This document shows, one piece after another, positions 8,077-19,200 of a stretch of DNA of 64,000 bases. The DNA lies in the NCBI RefSeq assembly GCF_900104175.1, contig NZ_FNIX01000003.1:558001-622000 (forward strand), in the 5' to 3' direction. Below the pieces are notes generated by a model. The model was not told the DNA's origin. It ran no database searches and saw only the letters and a program-made list of their open reading frames with translations. The stretch comes from Lentzea jiangxiensis. Its GTDB lineage: Bacteria; Actinomycetota; Actinomycetes; Mycobacteriales; Pseudonocardiaceae. Position 1 is the first letter of the stretch. Every line of letters begins with the position of its first letter. The translations under genes and the position numbers were made by a program.

Positions 8077-9816
8077 ATGCCCCCCGAGACCGACCCGAGC
8101 GACATCGAGAACGTCCCGGTCCTCACGGACCCGCAGAACTGGGCGTCTCGTTCGCACCAAGAGCTTTACGCCGCGGTGCACAACAACAACGACCCCGGCC
8201 AAGCCGGCCAGATCGGCTCCGACTGGGGCAAGTACGGCAACGAGCTGACCGAGGCGGCGCGCACCATCAACTCGGTCATCGCCGCGTCGGAGTCCAAGTG
8301 GACCGGTGACGCCGCCGAGGCCGCCCGAGCCGCGATGAAGAAGCTCGGGGACTGGGTCGACGAGACCGCCCGCACGGCGGTCGACGTCGGCATCAAGGTC
8401 GCGGACCAGGGCCGCGTCATGGAGAACGCCCGCGCGCAGATGCCCCAGCCGATCCAGTTCGACTGGAACAAGGCCGCGGCCGCGCTCTCGCAGCCGGGCA
8501 CCCCCGCGTTCGTGCTGGCCTCCGCGGACATCGCCCAGGCCAACCACGCCTCGCGCGCGGCGCACGAGCACGCCGTCGCCGTGATGACGGACATGGAGAC
8601 CAACTCCCGCCAGATCGACTCGACGACCCCGACCTTCAAGCCGCCGTTCAACCCGAACACCGGCCAGGTCGAGCAGCCGGTGATGGCGATGCAGCGCATG
8701 GGAGGTGTGCCCACGCTCAACGGCAGCGCGGACGCCCTCATGGCGACGCACGCGCAGAGCGGCGCCGCCGTGGCCGCTCCTCCCTCCCCCACGGGTGCCG
8801 GTACCGGCACCGGAGCGGGCGCGGGCACCGGTGCGGGTACCGGCACGGGCACCACGACCGGGACCCAGCCCGCCGCGGCGGCCTACACGCCGACCGCGCC
8901 CGGCTACACCGGTGCCGGCAGTGCCGGCAGCGGTGGCGGTGGCGCCGGTGGCGGCGCGAACTACACGCCGCAGATGCCCGGCTACAACCCCGGCAGCACG
9001 AGCACCAACACCGCGGCGGCGTACACGCCGACCGCGCCGGGCTACACCCCGCAGCTGGGTGGCAACTCCGGCAGCACGTACACGAGCGGCAGCGGCGGCA
9101 GCGGTGGTGGTGGCGGCAGCAGCTACACCCCGACCGCCCCGGGCTACACGCCGCAGCTCGGCGGCGCCGGCACCGGCAGGTCCGGCGGCGGCCAGAACCA
9201 GAACATCCCCAAGGCCCCGGTCGTCGGCAGGGACATCGCGAACCCGAACTACACCCCGCAGAACCCCGGCTACACCCCGCAGAACCCCAAGGGTCCCGCG
9301 GCCTACACGCCGACCGCGCCCGGCTACAACGGTCCCGGCGGCGCCGGTGGCGGTGCGGGCGGTGGCGCCGGCGGTGGCGGCGGTGCCGGCGGTGGTGGCG
9401 GTGCCGGCGGTGGTGGCGGCATGAAGGGCGGCCCGATGCCGTACACCCCGCAGATGGGCGCGGGTGGCGGTGGTGGTGCCGGCGGCGGCGCGTTCGGCGG
9501 TGGCGCGGGTGGTACCGCGGGTGCCGGTGGCGCGATGCAGTCCGGTGGCGCGGCGGGTGTCCAGAACGCGGCCCGCGGCGGCATGCCGATGGGCATGGGC
9601 CCCGGCGGCGCCGCGGCGGCCGGTGCCGGCATGGGTGCGGGCGCGCCCATGGGTGGCGCTCCGGGCGCCGGTGGCAGGGGCGAGGAGGACAAGGAACACC
9701 GCTCCGCCAGCTACATCATGGGCGGCGACCTGTTCGAGGTCCCCGGCGAGAACCTGCCCCCGTCGGTGATCGGTGCGGCGAAGGTCAAGAAGCCGAAGGG
9801 AGCCGAGCCCGCGTGA
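8077..9816 (+). CDS. PPE-like ESX substrate with Gly/Tyr-rich C-terminal repeats
   Basis: 579 residues. The start ATG 8077 has a good site (GAGAGGCGAG) upstream; a GTG at 8059 is possible. The N-terminal ~190 residues are helical with a WXG-type turn (ESKWTGDAAEAARAAM), like a PPE/WXG helical domain. From about residue 260 the protein is low complexity: runs of Gly plus repeated YTPTAPGYTPQ, NYTPQMPGYNPG and NYTPQNPGYTPQNP units. The last ~40 residues are again ordered (SASYIMGGDLFEVPGENLPP). The stop overlaps the start of the second EspG gene by 4 nt, which pairs substrate and chaperone. It is probably secreted or surface exposed. Confidence 0.75.
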   Translation: MPPETDPSDIENVPVLTDPQNWASRSHQELYAAVHNNNDPGQAGQIGSDWGKYGNELTEAARTINSVIAASESKWTGDAAEAARAAMKKLGDWVDETARTAVDVGIKVADQGRVMENARAQMPQPIQFDWNKAAAALSQPGTPAFVLASADIAQANHASRAAHEHAVAVMTDMETNSRQIDSTTPTFKPPFNPNTGQVEQPVMAMQRMGGVPTLNGSADALMATHAQSGAAVAAPPSPTGAGTGTGAGAGTGAGTGTGTTTGTQPAAAAYTPTAPGYTGAGSAGSGGGGAGGGANYTPQMPGYNPGSTSTNTAAAYTPTAPGYTPQLGGNSGSTYTSGSGGSGGGGGSSYTPTAPGYTPQLGGAGTGRSGGGQNQNIPKAPVVGRDIANPNYTPQNPGYTPQNPKGPAAYTPTAPGYNGPGGAGGGAGGGAGGGGGAGGGGGAGGGGGMKGGPMPYTPQMGAGGGGGAGGGAFGGGAGGTAGAGGAMQSGGAAGVQNAARGGMPMGMGPGGAAAAGAGMGAGAPMGGAPGAGGRGEEDKEHRSASYIMGGDLFEVPGENLPPSVIGAAKVKKPKGAEPA

Positions 9817-10568
9817 TCACGCCTGAGTTCCTGCTCACGCCGCGCGAGTTCGACGTCCTGTGGCACTCGCTGAACCTCGGCAGCGTGCCCTACCCGCTGG
9901 ACGTGCCCAGCGAGGGCGCGACGGAGCAGGAACGCCGTGTGCTGACCGAGAGGACGCTTGAGGAGCTGCGCTCGCGCGGTCTCGTCGACAACGAGCGCCT
10001 CGAAGGCCATCTGCGGCTGCTCGACGACCACAAGGTGTCCGTGGACGCCGTGGCCGGACTCGACCGCACGGTGCGGGCGCTCGCCGTCTCGAACGGCGAG
10101 CGCGCCGCGCTCGCGATCATCGACGACGACCGGGTGGGGCTGCTCGGGATCCGGGAGACCGGCATCGCCCGCGAGATCGTCAAGGTCCTGCCCGACGCCG
10201 TGCCCGGACCGGGCACGGCGGTCAACGTGCGGGTCCAGTCGCTGCAGGAAGCCGTGGCGCTGCAGGAGGCCGAAGGGGCCAAGCCAGCGGAGGACCTGTT
10301 CGGCGAGGGCGGGGTGGACGACCAGGAGGCGCTGCGGCAGGCCGGTCTGTCCGCCCAGGACGCCAAGCAGTTCGACGAGCTCGCCTCGAACCGCGTCGCG
10401 GGTGGCCAGTTCGGCGTCACCCTCGGCCGGGAGCGGTCCGGTGTCGTCATCAACTGGTTCGACACCCACCAGGGCCGTTACCTGATGGTCAACTCGGACG
10501 GCTGGCTGAGCCTCTCGCCGACCGACAACGACCGCATCGCCACCCGTATCAACGCTGTGCTCGCGTGA
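9813..10568 (+). CDS. ESX secretion-associated protein, EspG-family chaperone (copy 2)
   Basis: 251 residues from GTG 9813, overlapping the PPE-like stop by 4 nt. It shares the frame MITPEFLLTPREFDVLWHSL, the phrase YPLDVPSEGATE, VSVDAVAGLDRTVRALA and the whole C-terminus from FDELASNRVAGGQFGVT onward with copy 1 at 6486-7247. The two are a duplication with diverged middle parts, including the acidic insert, here shorter. Translational coupling suggests it is the dedicated chaperone of the preceding PPE-like protein. Copy 1 may serve another substrate of the island. Confidence 0.82.
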   Translation: MITPEFLLTPREFDVLWHSLNLGSVPYPLDVPSEGATEQERRVLTERTLEELRSRGLVDNERLEGHLRLLDDHKVSVDAVAGLDRTVRALAVSNGERAALAIIDDDRVGLLGIRETGIAREIVKVLPDAVPGPGTAVNVRVQSLQEAVALQEAEGAKPAEDLFGEGGVDDQEALRQAGLSAQDAKQFDELASNRVAGGQFGVTLGRERSGVVINWFDTHQGRYLMVNSDGWLSLSPTDNDRIATRINAVLA

Positions 10569-10609
10569 TCTGACGCGTCTCAGTTGAACCGCCGCCGCCG
10601 GAGGACCGT

Positions 10610-11122
10610 GTGAACCCCGCGAACCCCACCCAGTGGGTCGAAGAGTACGAGGCCAAGCTGGCCGACCTGAAGAAGAAGTCGGAGGACCTCACGGAGAACT
10701 TCGCGGCGGCCTCCGCCACCGTGACGTCGAAGGACGGCTCGGTGACCGTCACGGTGGGCCCGAACGGCGGCCTGCAGAACCTGCAGCTCGGGCACCGCGC
10801 GGTCGAACTGGGCGCCGCCCGGCTCACCGCGGCGATCCTGGAAACGGCGCGGCAGGCCCAGAAGCAGGCCGCGCTGCAGGTCCTGGAGCTGTTCAAGCCG
10901 CTCGGCGAGGGCACCGAGGCCTACCAGATGGTCTCGGACTCCATCCCGGACGACGAGGACGCCGAGGAGACCGGCGACGCCTACGACGAGATCGACGACG
11001 ACCCGGAACCGGCCCCTGCGGCACCGCCGGCATCCCGGCCCGCGGCGGCTCCCCAGCCGCAGCCCGTCCGCGGCAGGTCCCGCGCGGACGACGACGATGA
11101 CGACGACAACCAGCCCTGGTAA
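10610..11122 (+). CDS. YbaB/EbfC-family protein with acidic tail
   Basis: 170 residues from GTG 10610, with GGAGG 9 nt upstream. Residues 1-105 form a YbaB-like fold: a long N-terminal helix (WVEEYEAKLADLKKKSEDL), strands SVTVTVGPNGGLQNLQLG, then a helix LTAAILETARQAQKQAALQ. The tail from about 110 is disordered and acidic (DDDDDDDNQPW). YbaB proteins bind DNA as dimers, but copies with such tails are common in actinobacterial ESX loci, where they may act in secretion rather than as nucleoid proteins. It lies between the second EspG and the WXG-type gene, 9 nt from the latter. Confidence 0.75.
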   Translation: MNPANPTQWVEEYEAKLADLKKKSEDLTENFAAASATVTSKDGSVTVTVGPNGGLQNLQLGHRAVELGAARLTAAILETARQAQKQAALQVLELFKPLGEGTEAYQMVSDSIPDDEDAEETGDAYDEIDDDPEPAPAAPPASRPAAAPQPQPVRGRSRADDDDDDDNQPW

Positions 11123-11131
11123 GGAACTGCG

Positions 11132-13138
11132 ATGACCGCGCCGGAAACCCCACTCTCGTCTCCTCCCGGGATGAAGATCACCGAGGAGAACAAGCTCAAG
11201 GGCTCGCTGTTCATCGAGGCCTACGGCAGCCTGATCGACGGCATCAGCAAGGACGCCGAGAGCGAGACCGAGAAGGCCCTGGACATCACGTTCAACGCCA
11301 TCGGTGCCGCCTCGGCCACGGTGATGCTCGCGATCGACCCGCTCGGCAGCATCATCGGCGCCGGTGTCGGCTGGCTGATCGAGCACGTGTCGTTCCTGCG
11401 CGACGCCCTGAACCAGCTGATGGGCAACCCGGAGGAGATCCAGGCCAACGTCGAGGCCAACAAGGCCCGCGCGGCTGAGCTCCGGGTGCTCGCCGAGGAC
11501 CACAAGAACGGTCTCGCGACGTTCGACGGCTGGACCGGTCAGTCGTCCGAGCGCTTCAAGACGTCCATGGACGGCATGTACCAGGAGCTCGACGAGCTCG
11601 CCAACGCCGTCGAGAGCAAGGCCAAGATCGTCGCGATCATGGGCATGCTCGTCACCGTGCTGCGCGACATCGTCCGCGACCTGATCGCCCAGCTGATCGG
11701 TTCGCTGATCGGTGGCGCGATCCTCGCCGCCGCCGCGATGATCCCGACGTTCGGCGCGTCGATCCCGATCTTCATCGGCTTCGCGGTCGGCAAGGCCGTC
11801 GCGCTGGGCGTGAACATCGCCGCGCGCGTGGCCCGCGTCGTCGCCGCGCTCGGCCGCCAGCTGAAGCGCATCGGCGACCTCGACGACATCATGGAGAAGA
11901 TCAGCAAGGGCTGGGAGCGGTTCGAGAACTCCGCCGACGCCGCCGAGATCATCTACGAGGGTTACAAGGCCCAGGACGGCGTCAACGACAAGATCGACGA
12001 GGCGGTCAAGAACAACCAGGGCGGCGGCGCCGGTGGCGGCGGCGGCACGGCTCCGAGTGCCACTGCCGGTGAGACCCCCGCGAACGGCACCGCCACGGCG
12101 ACGCTGCACAACTCGGCACGCCTCGCCGACGCCGAGCCGGCGCAGGCCCGGATGGCGATGCAGGAGGCAGAGCACCTGCAGCCGACGCACGCCGTACGGG
12201 CGATGCAGGCGGAGCCGCTGCAGCCGTTCCACCGCGCCGAGCCGATGCAGCCGCTGCAGCCCATGCAGCGCGTTGAAGCGATGCAGGCAGAGCCGTTGCA
12301 GCCCGCCCACGCCGTGCGGGCCGTACAGGCAGAGCCGCTGCAGCCGTTCCAACGCGCCGAAGCGGTGCAAGCAGAGCCGCTGCAGCCCATGCAGCGCGTT
12401 GAAGCGATGCAGGCAGAGCCGTTGCAGCCCGCCCACGCCGTGCGGGCCGTACAGGCAGAGCCGTTGCAGCCGTTCCAGCGCGCCGAAGCGGTGCAAGCGG
12501 AGCCGCTGCAGCCGTTCCACCGCGCCGAGCCGATGCAGCCACTGCAGCCCATGCAGCGCGTTGAGGCGATGCATGCCGTCGAGCCGATGCAGGCAGTCCA
12601 CCGCACGGAAGCGGCTCAGCCGTTGCAGCCCATGCAGCGTGCCGAGGCCGTTCAGGCGCCGATGGCGTTCCAGCGCGCCGAGGCGGTCCAGGCCCCGATG
12701 GCGTTCCAGCGCGCGGAGGCCGTGGAGGCGCCGGTGGCGTTCTCCCGCGGCGTGGCTTCGGACTCGACGATGGTGTCCGGCGTCAGCATGACCTCGGGCG
12801 GTTCGCTGCACGAGGCCGTGCAGCCGATGCAGGCGCGTGAGGTCTACACGAGCGCGGACACGCCGTCCGAGCCGCTCCAGCAGGCCACGGGCTACGAGCC
12901 GCTCGCGCGCACGCAGATGTCGCACGCGTATGACGCTCTCGAGCCGTCGCAGCCGCGTGAGGCCTACTACGCCTCGCGCGTCGAGGCCGAGCCCGCCGCC
13001 TACGAGAGCGTCAACCCGCTCATGGCGGACGAGCCGTTGCGCCCGGCCGCCGCCTTCGAGGTGGAGGCCCAGGCCGGTGGTGCGGCGGCCGAGCCGGTGC
13101 AGCCGACGTTCCACCGTTCCGTCCGGCCGACAGAGTAA
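11132..13138 (+). CDS. WXG-type ESX protein with hydrophobic segments and MQAEPLQP repeats
   Basis: 668 residues. The N-terminal ~300 residues form a helical domain: a hydrophobic pair near 50-80 (AIGAASATVMLAIDPLGSIIG), a WXG turn in FDGWTGQSSERF near 140, then long hydrophobic stretches near 170-240 (IAQLIGSLIGGAILAAAAMI and IGFAVGKAVALGVNIAARVA). After a Gly-rich hinge near 295 the rest is low complexity, built from 10-11-residue units of the type VQAEPLQPFQRAEA, ending in a Pro/Glu-rich tail. No signal peptide is present. It may be a secreted membrane-inserting ESX protein. It precedes the giant gene by 66 nt and probably travels with it. I recognise no named family for the whole protein. 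Confidence 0.7.
   Translation: MTAPETPLSSPPGMKITEENKLKGSLFIEAYGSLIDGISKDAESETEKALDITFNAIGAASATVMLAIDPLGSIIGAGVGWLIEHVSFLRDALNQLMGNPEEIQANVEANKARAAELRVLAEDHKNGLATFDGWTGQSSERFKTSMDGMYQELDELANAVESKAKIVAIMGMLVTVLRDIVRDLIAQLIGSLIGGAILAAAAMIPTFGASIPIFIGFAVGKAVALGVNIAARVARVVAALGRQLKRIGDLDDIMEKISKGWERFENSADAAEIIYEGYKAQDGVNDKIDEAVKNNQGGGAGGGGGTAPSATAGETPANGTATATLHNSARLADAEPAQARMAMQEAEHLQPTHAVRAMQAEPLQPFHRAEPMQPLQPMQRVEAMQAEPLQPAHAVRAVQAEPLQPFQRAEAVQAEPLQPMQRVEAMQAEPLQPAHAVRAVQAEPLQPFQRAEAVQAEPLQPFHRAEPMQPLQPMQRVEAMHAVEPMQAVHRTEAAQPLQPMQRAEAVQAPMAFQRAEAVQAPMAFQRAEAVEAPVAFSRGVASDSTMVSGVSMTSGGSLHEAVQPMQAREVYTSADTPSEPLQQATGYEPLARTQMSHAYDALEPSQPREAYYASRVEAEPAAYESVNPLMADEPLRPAAAFEVEAQAGGAAAEPVQPTFHRSVRPTE
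12260..12511 (+). repeat. Two 126-nt tandem units inside the WXG-type gene
   Basis: Two nearly identical 126-nt units begin at 12260 and 12386. Each encodes 42 residues starting PMQRVEAMQAEPLQPAHAV. Shorter 30-33-nt sub-units of the same pattern continue on both sides (about 12150-12720). The unit length is a multiple of three, so copy number can change without breaking the frame. Confidence 0.85.
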
Positions 13139-13204
13139 GTCCAGCCAACAGCCGGGATCCGAGATCCCGCCTTGTTCTGACGCACTACTGGAGAAGCACC
13201 GCTC

Positions 13205-16200
13205 ATGGCCAAGGGGAACGTCAATCCCAACCCGTCGTCGAACCCGGGGGCGAACCCGCCTCCCTCGACGCCACCGGTCAGCACCGGCACGGGTGGTGGC
13301 CCCACCGGCAACAGCGGCTACTCCATGAGCGACTCCTCGATGCAGGGGTTGCAGAACAAGGCGGGCGACCTCGGGTCCCGGCTGTCGAGCATCTCGAGCG
13401 GCCTGCGCGGCCTGAACTTCAGCGGCAACGCGCTCGGCCCCATCGGCCTGTTCGCGGTGCCCGCCCTCAACGCGTCCAACGACAACGCGATCGCGCAGGC
13501 GGACAAGGGCGCCAAGGCGTTCACCGACGTCCAGTCCGGCCTGAAGGCCACGCACCAGACGTCGACCACGACGGACACCAGCCAGGGCTCCAACTTCCGC
13601 TCGATCGACCCGAGCACCAACGCGAAGCCGCCACCCGGCGCCACCGCACCGCCTCCCGGCCTGAACACGTCGGGCGGCAAGGTCACCGGTCCGGAGTCGA
13701 TCAAGGGAGGCGGGAACTTCACCCCGGGCCTCAACGCCCAGGGCGGTGCGAAGCACACCGGGCCGCAGGCCGTGAAGGGCGGCGGGAACTTCACGCCGGG
13801 CCTGAACGCGCAGGGCGGCCCGAAGGCGACCGGTCCCGACGCGATCAAGGGCGGCGGAGCCAACCCCGGCTCGAACCTGAACCCGCAGGGCGGCGGCGGA
13901 AAGGTCAGCCCCACCCAAGGTCCCAAGGGCGGCGGCGCGGGCTTCACGCCCAGCCTCGGCCCGGCACCGGGCGGCGGCAAGGTCGGCGACGTCCAGGGGC
14001 CCAAGGGCGGCGGCGCCAGCCCCGGTTCCACCCTGAACCCGCAGGGCGGCGGCGGAAAGGTCAGCCCCACCCAGGGGCCGAAGGGCGGAGCGGGCTTCAC
14101 GCCCAGCCTCGGCCCGGCTCCGGCCGGTGGTGGCAAGGTCACGCCCACCCAAGGCCCCAAGGGCGGTGCCGGTTTCACGCCGAGCCTCGGCCCCGCTCCG
14201 GCGGGTGGCGGCAAGGTCAGCCCCACGCAGGGTCCCAAGGGCGGCGGCGCGGGCTTCACGCCCAGCCTCGGCCCCGCTCCGGCCGGTGGCGGCAAGGTCA
14301 ACCCGACCCAAGGGCCCAAGGGCGGCGGCGCCTCGTTCACGCCGAGCCTCGGCAAGGCGCCGGGCGGTCCCGCGGCCGGCGCGCCGCCGGTCGTCGGTGG
14401 CACGCCCGGTGCTCCCGGCACCCCCGGTTCGAAGGGCGGCGGCACGCCTGGTGGCGGCGGCAAGGCCGGCGGCGTTCCGACCGTGCCCGGCTCCGGTGCC
14501 ACCCCCGGTTCCACCCCGGGTTCCACGCCCGGTCAGGTCGCCGGCACCAAGCCCAGCTCGACCCCGCCCGGCCCGCAGGGCGCCGTTCCCCCGCGCGGCG
14601 CGACGCCGCCCGCCATGTCGCCTGGCATGGCCCCGCCCATGGCGCCCGGCGCGACCCCCGGTGCGACCGGCGGCGAGCGCGGCGGCAGCAAGTTCGGCAC
14701 GGGTCCCGGCAAGGGCGTCTTCGACGCGCCCAAGCCCGGAACGCCCGACAGCACCATCACGAAGGCCCCGCCGAGCTCCACCTCGACTCCCCCGCCGGCT
14801 CCCAAGCCGACGATCCCCACCACGCCAGGCACTCCCGGTACGCCTGGTTCGCCCACCACCCCCGGCGGCACGCCCAGCGGGACCTCCGCGGGTTCGGGTG
14901 CGCCCAAGCCCGGCGCCGTTCCCGGTGCTGTGCCCGGCGGCGTTCCCGGTGGCACGACCCCGACGACGCCCGGTTCGCAGAGCGCCGTCGCGACCCCGCC
15001 CCAGAGCGCGGGCCCGCGCGGTGGCGCCGCTCCGGCCGTGACGCCCCCGCCCGCGGCGAGCCCCGGCATGGCCCCGCCCATGGCGCCGGGCGCGACCCCC
15101 GGTGCGACCGGCGGCGAACGCGGCGGCAACAAGTTCGGCCCCGGCGGCGCGAAGGGCGTGTTCGACGCGCCCAAGGCCCCGACGCCCGACAACACCATCA
15201 CGAAGGCCCCCGGCACGTCGCCCTCGACGCCGCCCCCGGCCCCGAAGCCGACCCCGCTCACCCCGCAGCCGAACACGAACGTGCCCCCGGCCGCCTCGGC
15301 TCCGGCCGCGCCCCCGCAGTCGCGCCCCGGCACGCCGCCACCCGTCTCGACGCCACCGGTCTCTTCGCCGAACACCGCACCCCCGGCCCAGGCGCCCGCC
15401 GCGACCGCACCTCCGCAGTCGCGCCCCGGCACGCCGGTGTCGACGCCACCGGTGACCACGCCGTCGCCGGCGCCGAACACGAACGTGCCGCCTTCGCGCA
15501 CGGACACCCCTGCGCCCGCGCAGACGCCACGCTCCGACACTCCCCCGGCCCAAACGCGACCGGCACCGCCCACCACCGTGCCCCCGGCCAACGCACCTTC
15601 GCCGTCCCCGGCGACGAACGTGCCGCCGGTGACCACGCCGAACACCAACACCCCGCCTCCGCGCACGGACACCCCGCCGCCCGCGCAGACGCCACGCTCC
15701 GACACACCCCCGGCCCAAACGCGACCGGCACCGCCCACCACCGTGCCCCCGGCCAACGCACCTTCGCCGTCCCCGGCGACGAACGTGCCGCCGGTGACCA
15801 CGCCGAACACCAACACCCCGCCTCCGCGCACGGACACCCCGCCGCCCGCGCAGACCCCCCGTTCCGACACACCCCCGGCCCAAACGCGCCCGGCACCGCC
15901 CACCACCGTGCCCCCGGCCAACGTCCCAGCGGCCAACGCACCGTCCCCGGCGCCGAACGTCACCACGCCACCGGCCACCACCCCGCCGGTGAACACGCCT
16001 CCGGTGAACACGCCTCCGAACCCGGCGGCGAACACGCCGTCGCCCAGGCCGGAGACCTCGGTCCCGTCTGCCCAGCCGAAGCCGGAACCCCAGGCGAACC
16101 CCCGTCCCGAAGCCACCGCGTCCCCGGCCCAGGCGAAGCCGACCCCGGACACGCCTTCCCAGACGCGCCCGGCTCCGCCCGTCGCCCCGCCGCCCGCGAA

Positions 16201-19200
16201 CGTCCCTCCGGCGAACGTGCCCCCGGCCGGCACTCCGCCGGTGAACACGCCTTCGCCGGCTCCGGCGGCGAACATCCCGCCGGTCAACACCCCCAGCACG
16301 AACGTGCCCCCGGTCAACACCCCGGCACCGCGCCCGGACACGACGCCGTCGGCGCAGCCGCCCGCACAGACGCGACCGGCTCCACCTCCTCCCACCGGTG
16401 TGACGCCGACCCCGAGTCCCCTCAACGACTCCGGACGCAACGAGACCGGACGCGACAGGACCGAGGTGCGCAACGACAGCGCCGGTTCGCCAGGCGCGCA
16501 GACCCGTCCCGCACCGGTCAACTTCAGCCGTCCGATGGCGCAGATCCCGGAGACGGGTCCTGTGGGACAACAAACCGCGGTGCCGATCAACTTCAGCCGC
16601 CCGATGCCGCGCAACCCCGAGATGGGTTCCACGGGTCGGCAGACCTCGGCGCCGATCAACTTCAGCCGCCCGATGGCGCGCAACCCGCAGACGGGTCCCG
16701 TGGAGCAGGAGACGTCGTCGTCGATCGACTACGACGACATTGTGATCGGCTACGACCCCGAGGCGGAGATCGCCGTGGCGGGCCCGGACCACGAGGCGAT
16801 GGTGGAGCACCTCGCCAATCGTGAGTCGGCCTACGACCTGATCGACTCGATCATCGACGGCTACGTCGGCCCGGTGACGACGACGGACTACCAGGTCGCC
16901 AGTGACGGTGTGGAGCCGCAGTTCGTCTGGCAGAGCACGCAGGTGATGCTGGAACCGCGTCCAGGTCAGTTCCCGTCCGTGGTGCCGGTGGTGGAGACGG
17001 GTGTGGCGGCGAAGCCACCGATGATGTTCTCCTCGGACAACAGCATCGGTCTGCCGCTGGGTCGTGGCGGCACTCAGTTCAGGGAGTTCTACGCGACGCC
17101 GGAGGTGATCGCGGACGCTCAGGCGCGGTTGAAGGAGGTGGGCAGCAAACTCGAACTGAAGGTGGCGCCCGGCAACACGGTGCGTTATGAGGATTCGACG
17201 CTGCTCATGGTCAAGCCGCACTTTGCGAGCAGGCCACCCGGAGTGTGCAGCGAGTTCTCCCAGGGCATCATCGGTGGCACGCACAGCCAGGCGATCATGC
17301 GGCCGCCGGGCGGTGCGCCGGTCGTCGGCAAGGTGGGCAACGGCGGTCCGCTGAAGTTCAACGGAATGCACGAGATGGCTTTCGCGCTCGCTCACGCGGC
17401 GAAGCAACCCTCGTCAGTGCCCAACACCCTCACCCCGCAGCAGGTGGCTGACGTCATGGTCACCCCCTCCACGGATCCGCCGCTGGTGGGCGCCCAGTAC
17501 GGCGCCGCTCTGGTGCCGGGCACGGAGCAGCGGGCCAAGCTCGACGCGGCGGCCGAACAGCTGGGTCTCAACCAGTTCGCCTGGGCCAAGCCGGGTGAGG
17601 CGTACATGATCCAGTCGATCGCGGCCCCCGATCCGGGTGGCGCCAACTTCGGCCTGAACTACACCCGCACGGGTACCGGGCAGCAGCTTCCGCAGGTGTG
17701 GGGCTACCACCTCGGTTCGGTCGTGGTGAACAGCGCCGCGGACGACATGCAGATCACCGTCGAAACCGTGCGACAGGGCGGTTACCGCAAGGACGTCCTG
17801 GATCAGGCGATCGGTGAGAACCTGCGCAAGCACCAGCACAACCTCGCCGGTATCGAGGCGGAACTGCGCAAGCAGCCACCGGGGACGGTGGACGCGGAAC
17901 TCATGCTCGTCGAGGCGCTCACGAAGATCCGGGACAGCCGTGCGGCCCTCGCCAGTCCCTCGGTCCAGGGCGGCGATCGCCAGATGGCGGAAACCACGCT
18001 GGGCCAAGCCGCGTTCCAGGCGCGGCTGGCGATCAACAAGATCGCGGGCCCCCAGCTTCCGCAGCCGGGTGAGATGTGGTTCCTCAACGACTACGGCAAG
18101 CAGCCCGGCCAGTCGTTCTTCGACAAGTGGGGCCATGTCGACGACCCGAACGCGCAAATGCAGTTGGCGAACCCGCTGGTGGCCGTCTCGACGTCTCACC
18201 AGAACGCGGTGAGCTACAAGGTGCCGATGAGCGACGCCAAGAACCTGGATGCGGAGCAGATCGCGGCCGGCGTGCAGCAGCTGCCCGGAAACGCGAACGG
18301 CATGCTGACCGGTCTGGCGAAGACGACGGTCGAAGCGGCTCTGTGGCGGCATCGCAACGGAATGCCTCTGCCTGAAATCCAGTTGCACGGATACAGCAAC
18401 AACCGCACGAACAGCGCCCAGGCAGGTCAGCAACGCGCTGATGCCGCCGCCGCGTGGACCAGGTCCGAGGTCGCGCGTCTGCTGGATGAGCTGCAACGCG
18501 ACGTGCCGCCTGAGCGGCGGCTGGATGCCGGGCAAATCCCCGTCAATCCGATCTCGCACGGCCGCGAGGTCCCTCCGGGCTCGAAGAACCCCAGAACCGA
18601 CCGCCGCAACGTCCGCGCGGAAATGGTCATCCCGGACACCACGAGTGCCGATCGGCAACCAGCCGCTCGCGACACCTCCGCTGCCGACACCACGGCCACG
18701 AACACCGCAGCGGACGTCAGGGAGAAGCCGCTGCCCCCGCTGCCCGCGGAGGCGACCGCGGCGGAGAGCAGCCGCCACGGCGCGGAGACGAGTGCACTCC
18801 GCCCTGCTCCGCCCACCACCGGAGCACCGACGCAGGACCTCGACGGCGGTGTGCCGCCGGTCCCGTCCACGCCATCCGCCGACACGAACACCGCAGCGAA
18901 CACCGGCAAGAAGCCGGTGCCCTCGCCGCCTCCGCTGCCCGCGGAGTCGTCCGCGGCGCAGAGCAGCCGTAGCGGTGCGGAGACGAGCACGCCCAATGCT
19001 GCTCCGGAGGCGCCGAAGAAGGTCCGCGGCGGTGGCGCGCCGCCGGCGATGACGCCGCCGACGCCGGAGTCGCACCGCGGCAAGGACGTGCTGTCCGACG
19101 AGTCGTGGCGGCACGACCCCGCCAGGACCGCGGAGTGGTCGAACCCGGACAACCCCGCCGACCGCAGCACCTGGGCCGATCGCCGCAACGACACCGACGT

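Noticed and set aside
10580-17407. A continuous leftward open frame of about 2,275 codons opposite the EspG2-to-giant gene region
   Set aside because: It is a coding shadow: extreme third-position GC in the rightward genes removes stops on the other strand. The translation is Arg/Gly/Val-rich low complexity with no domain and no ribosome site.
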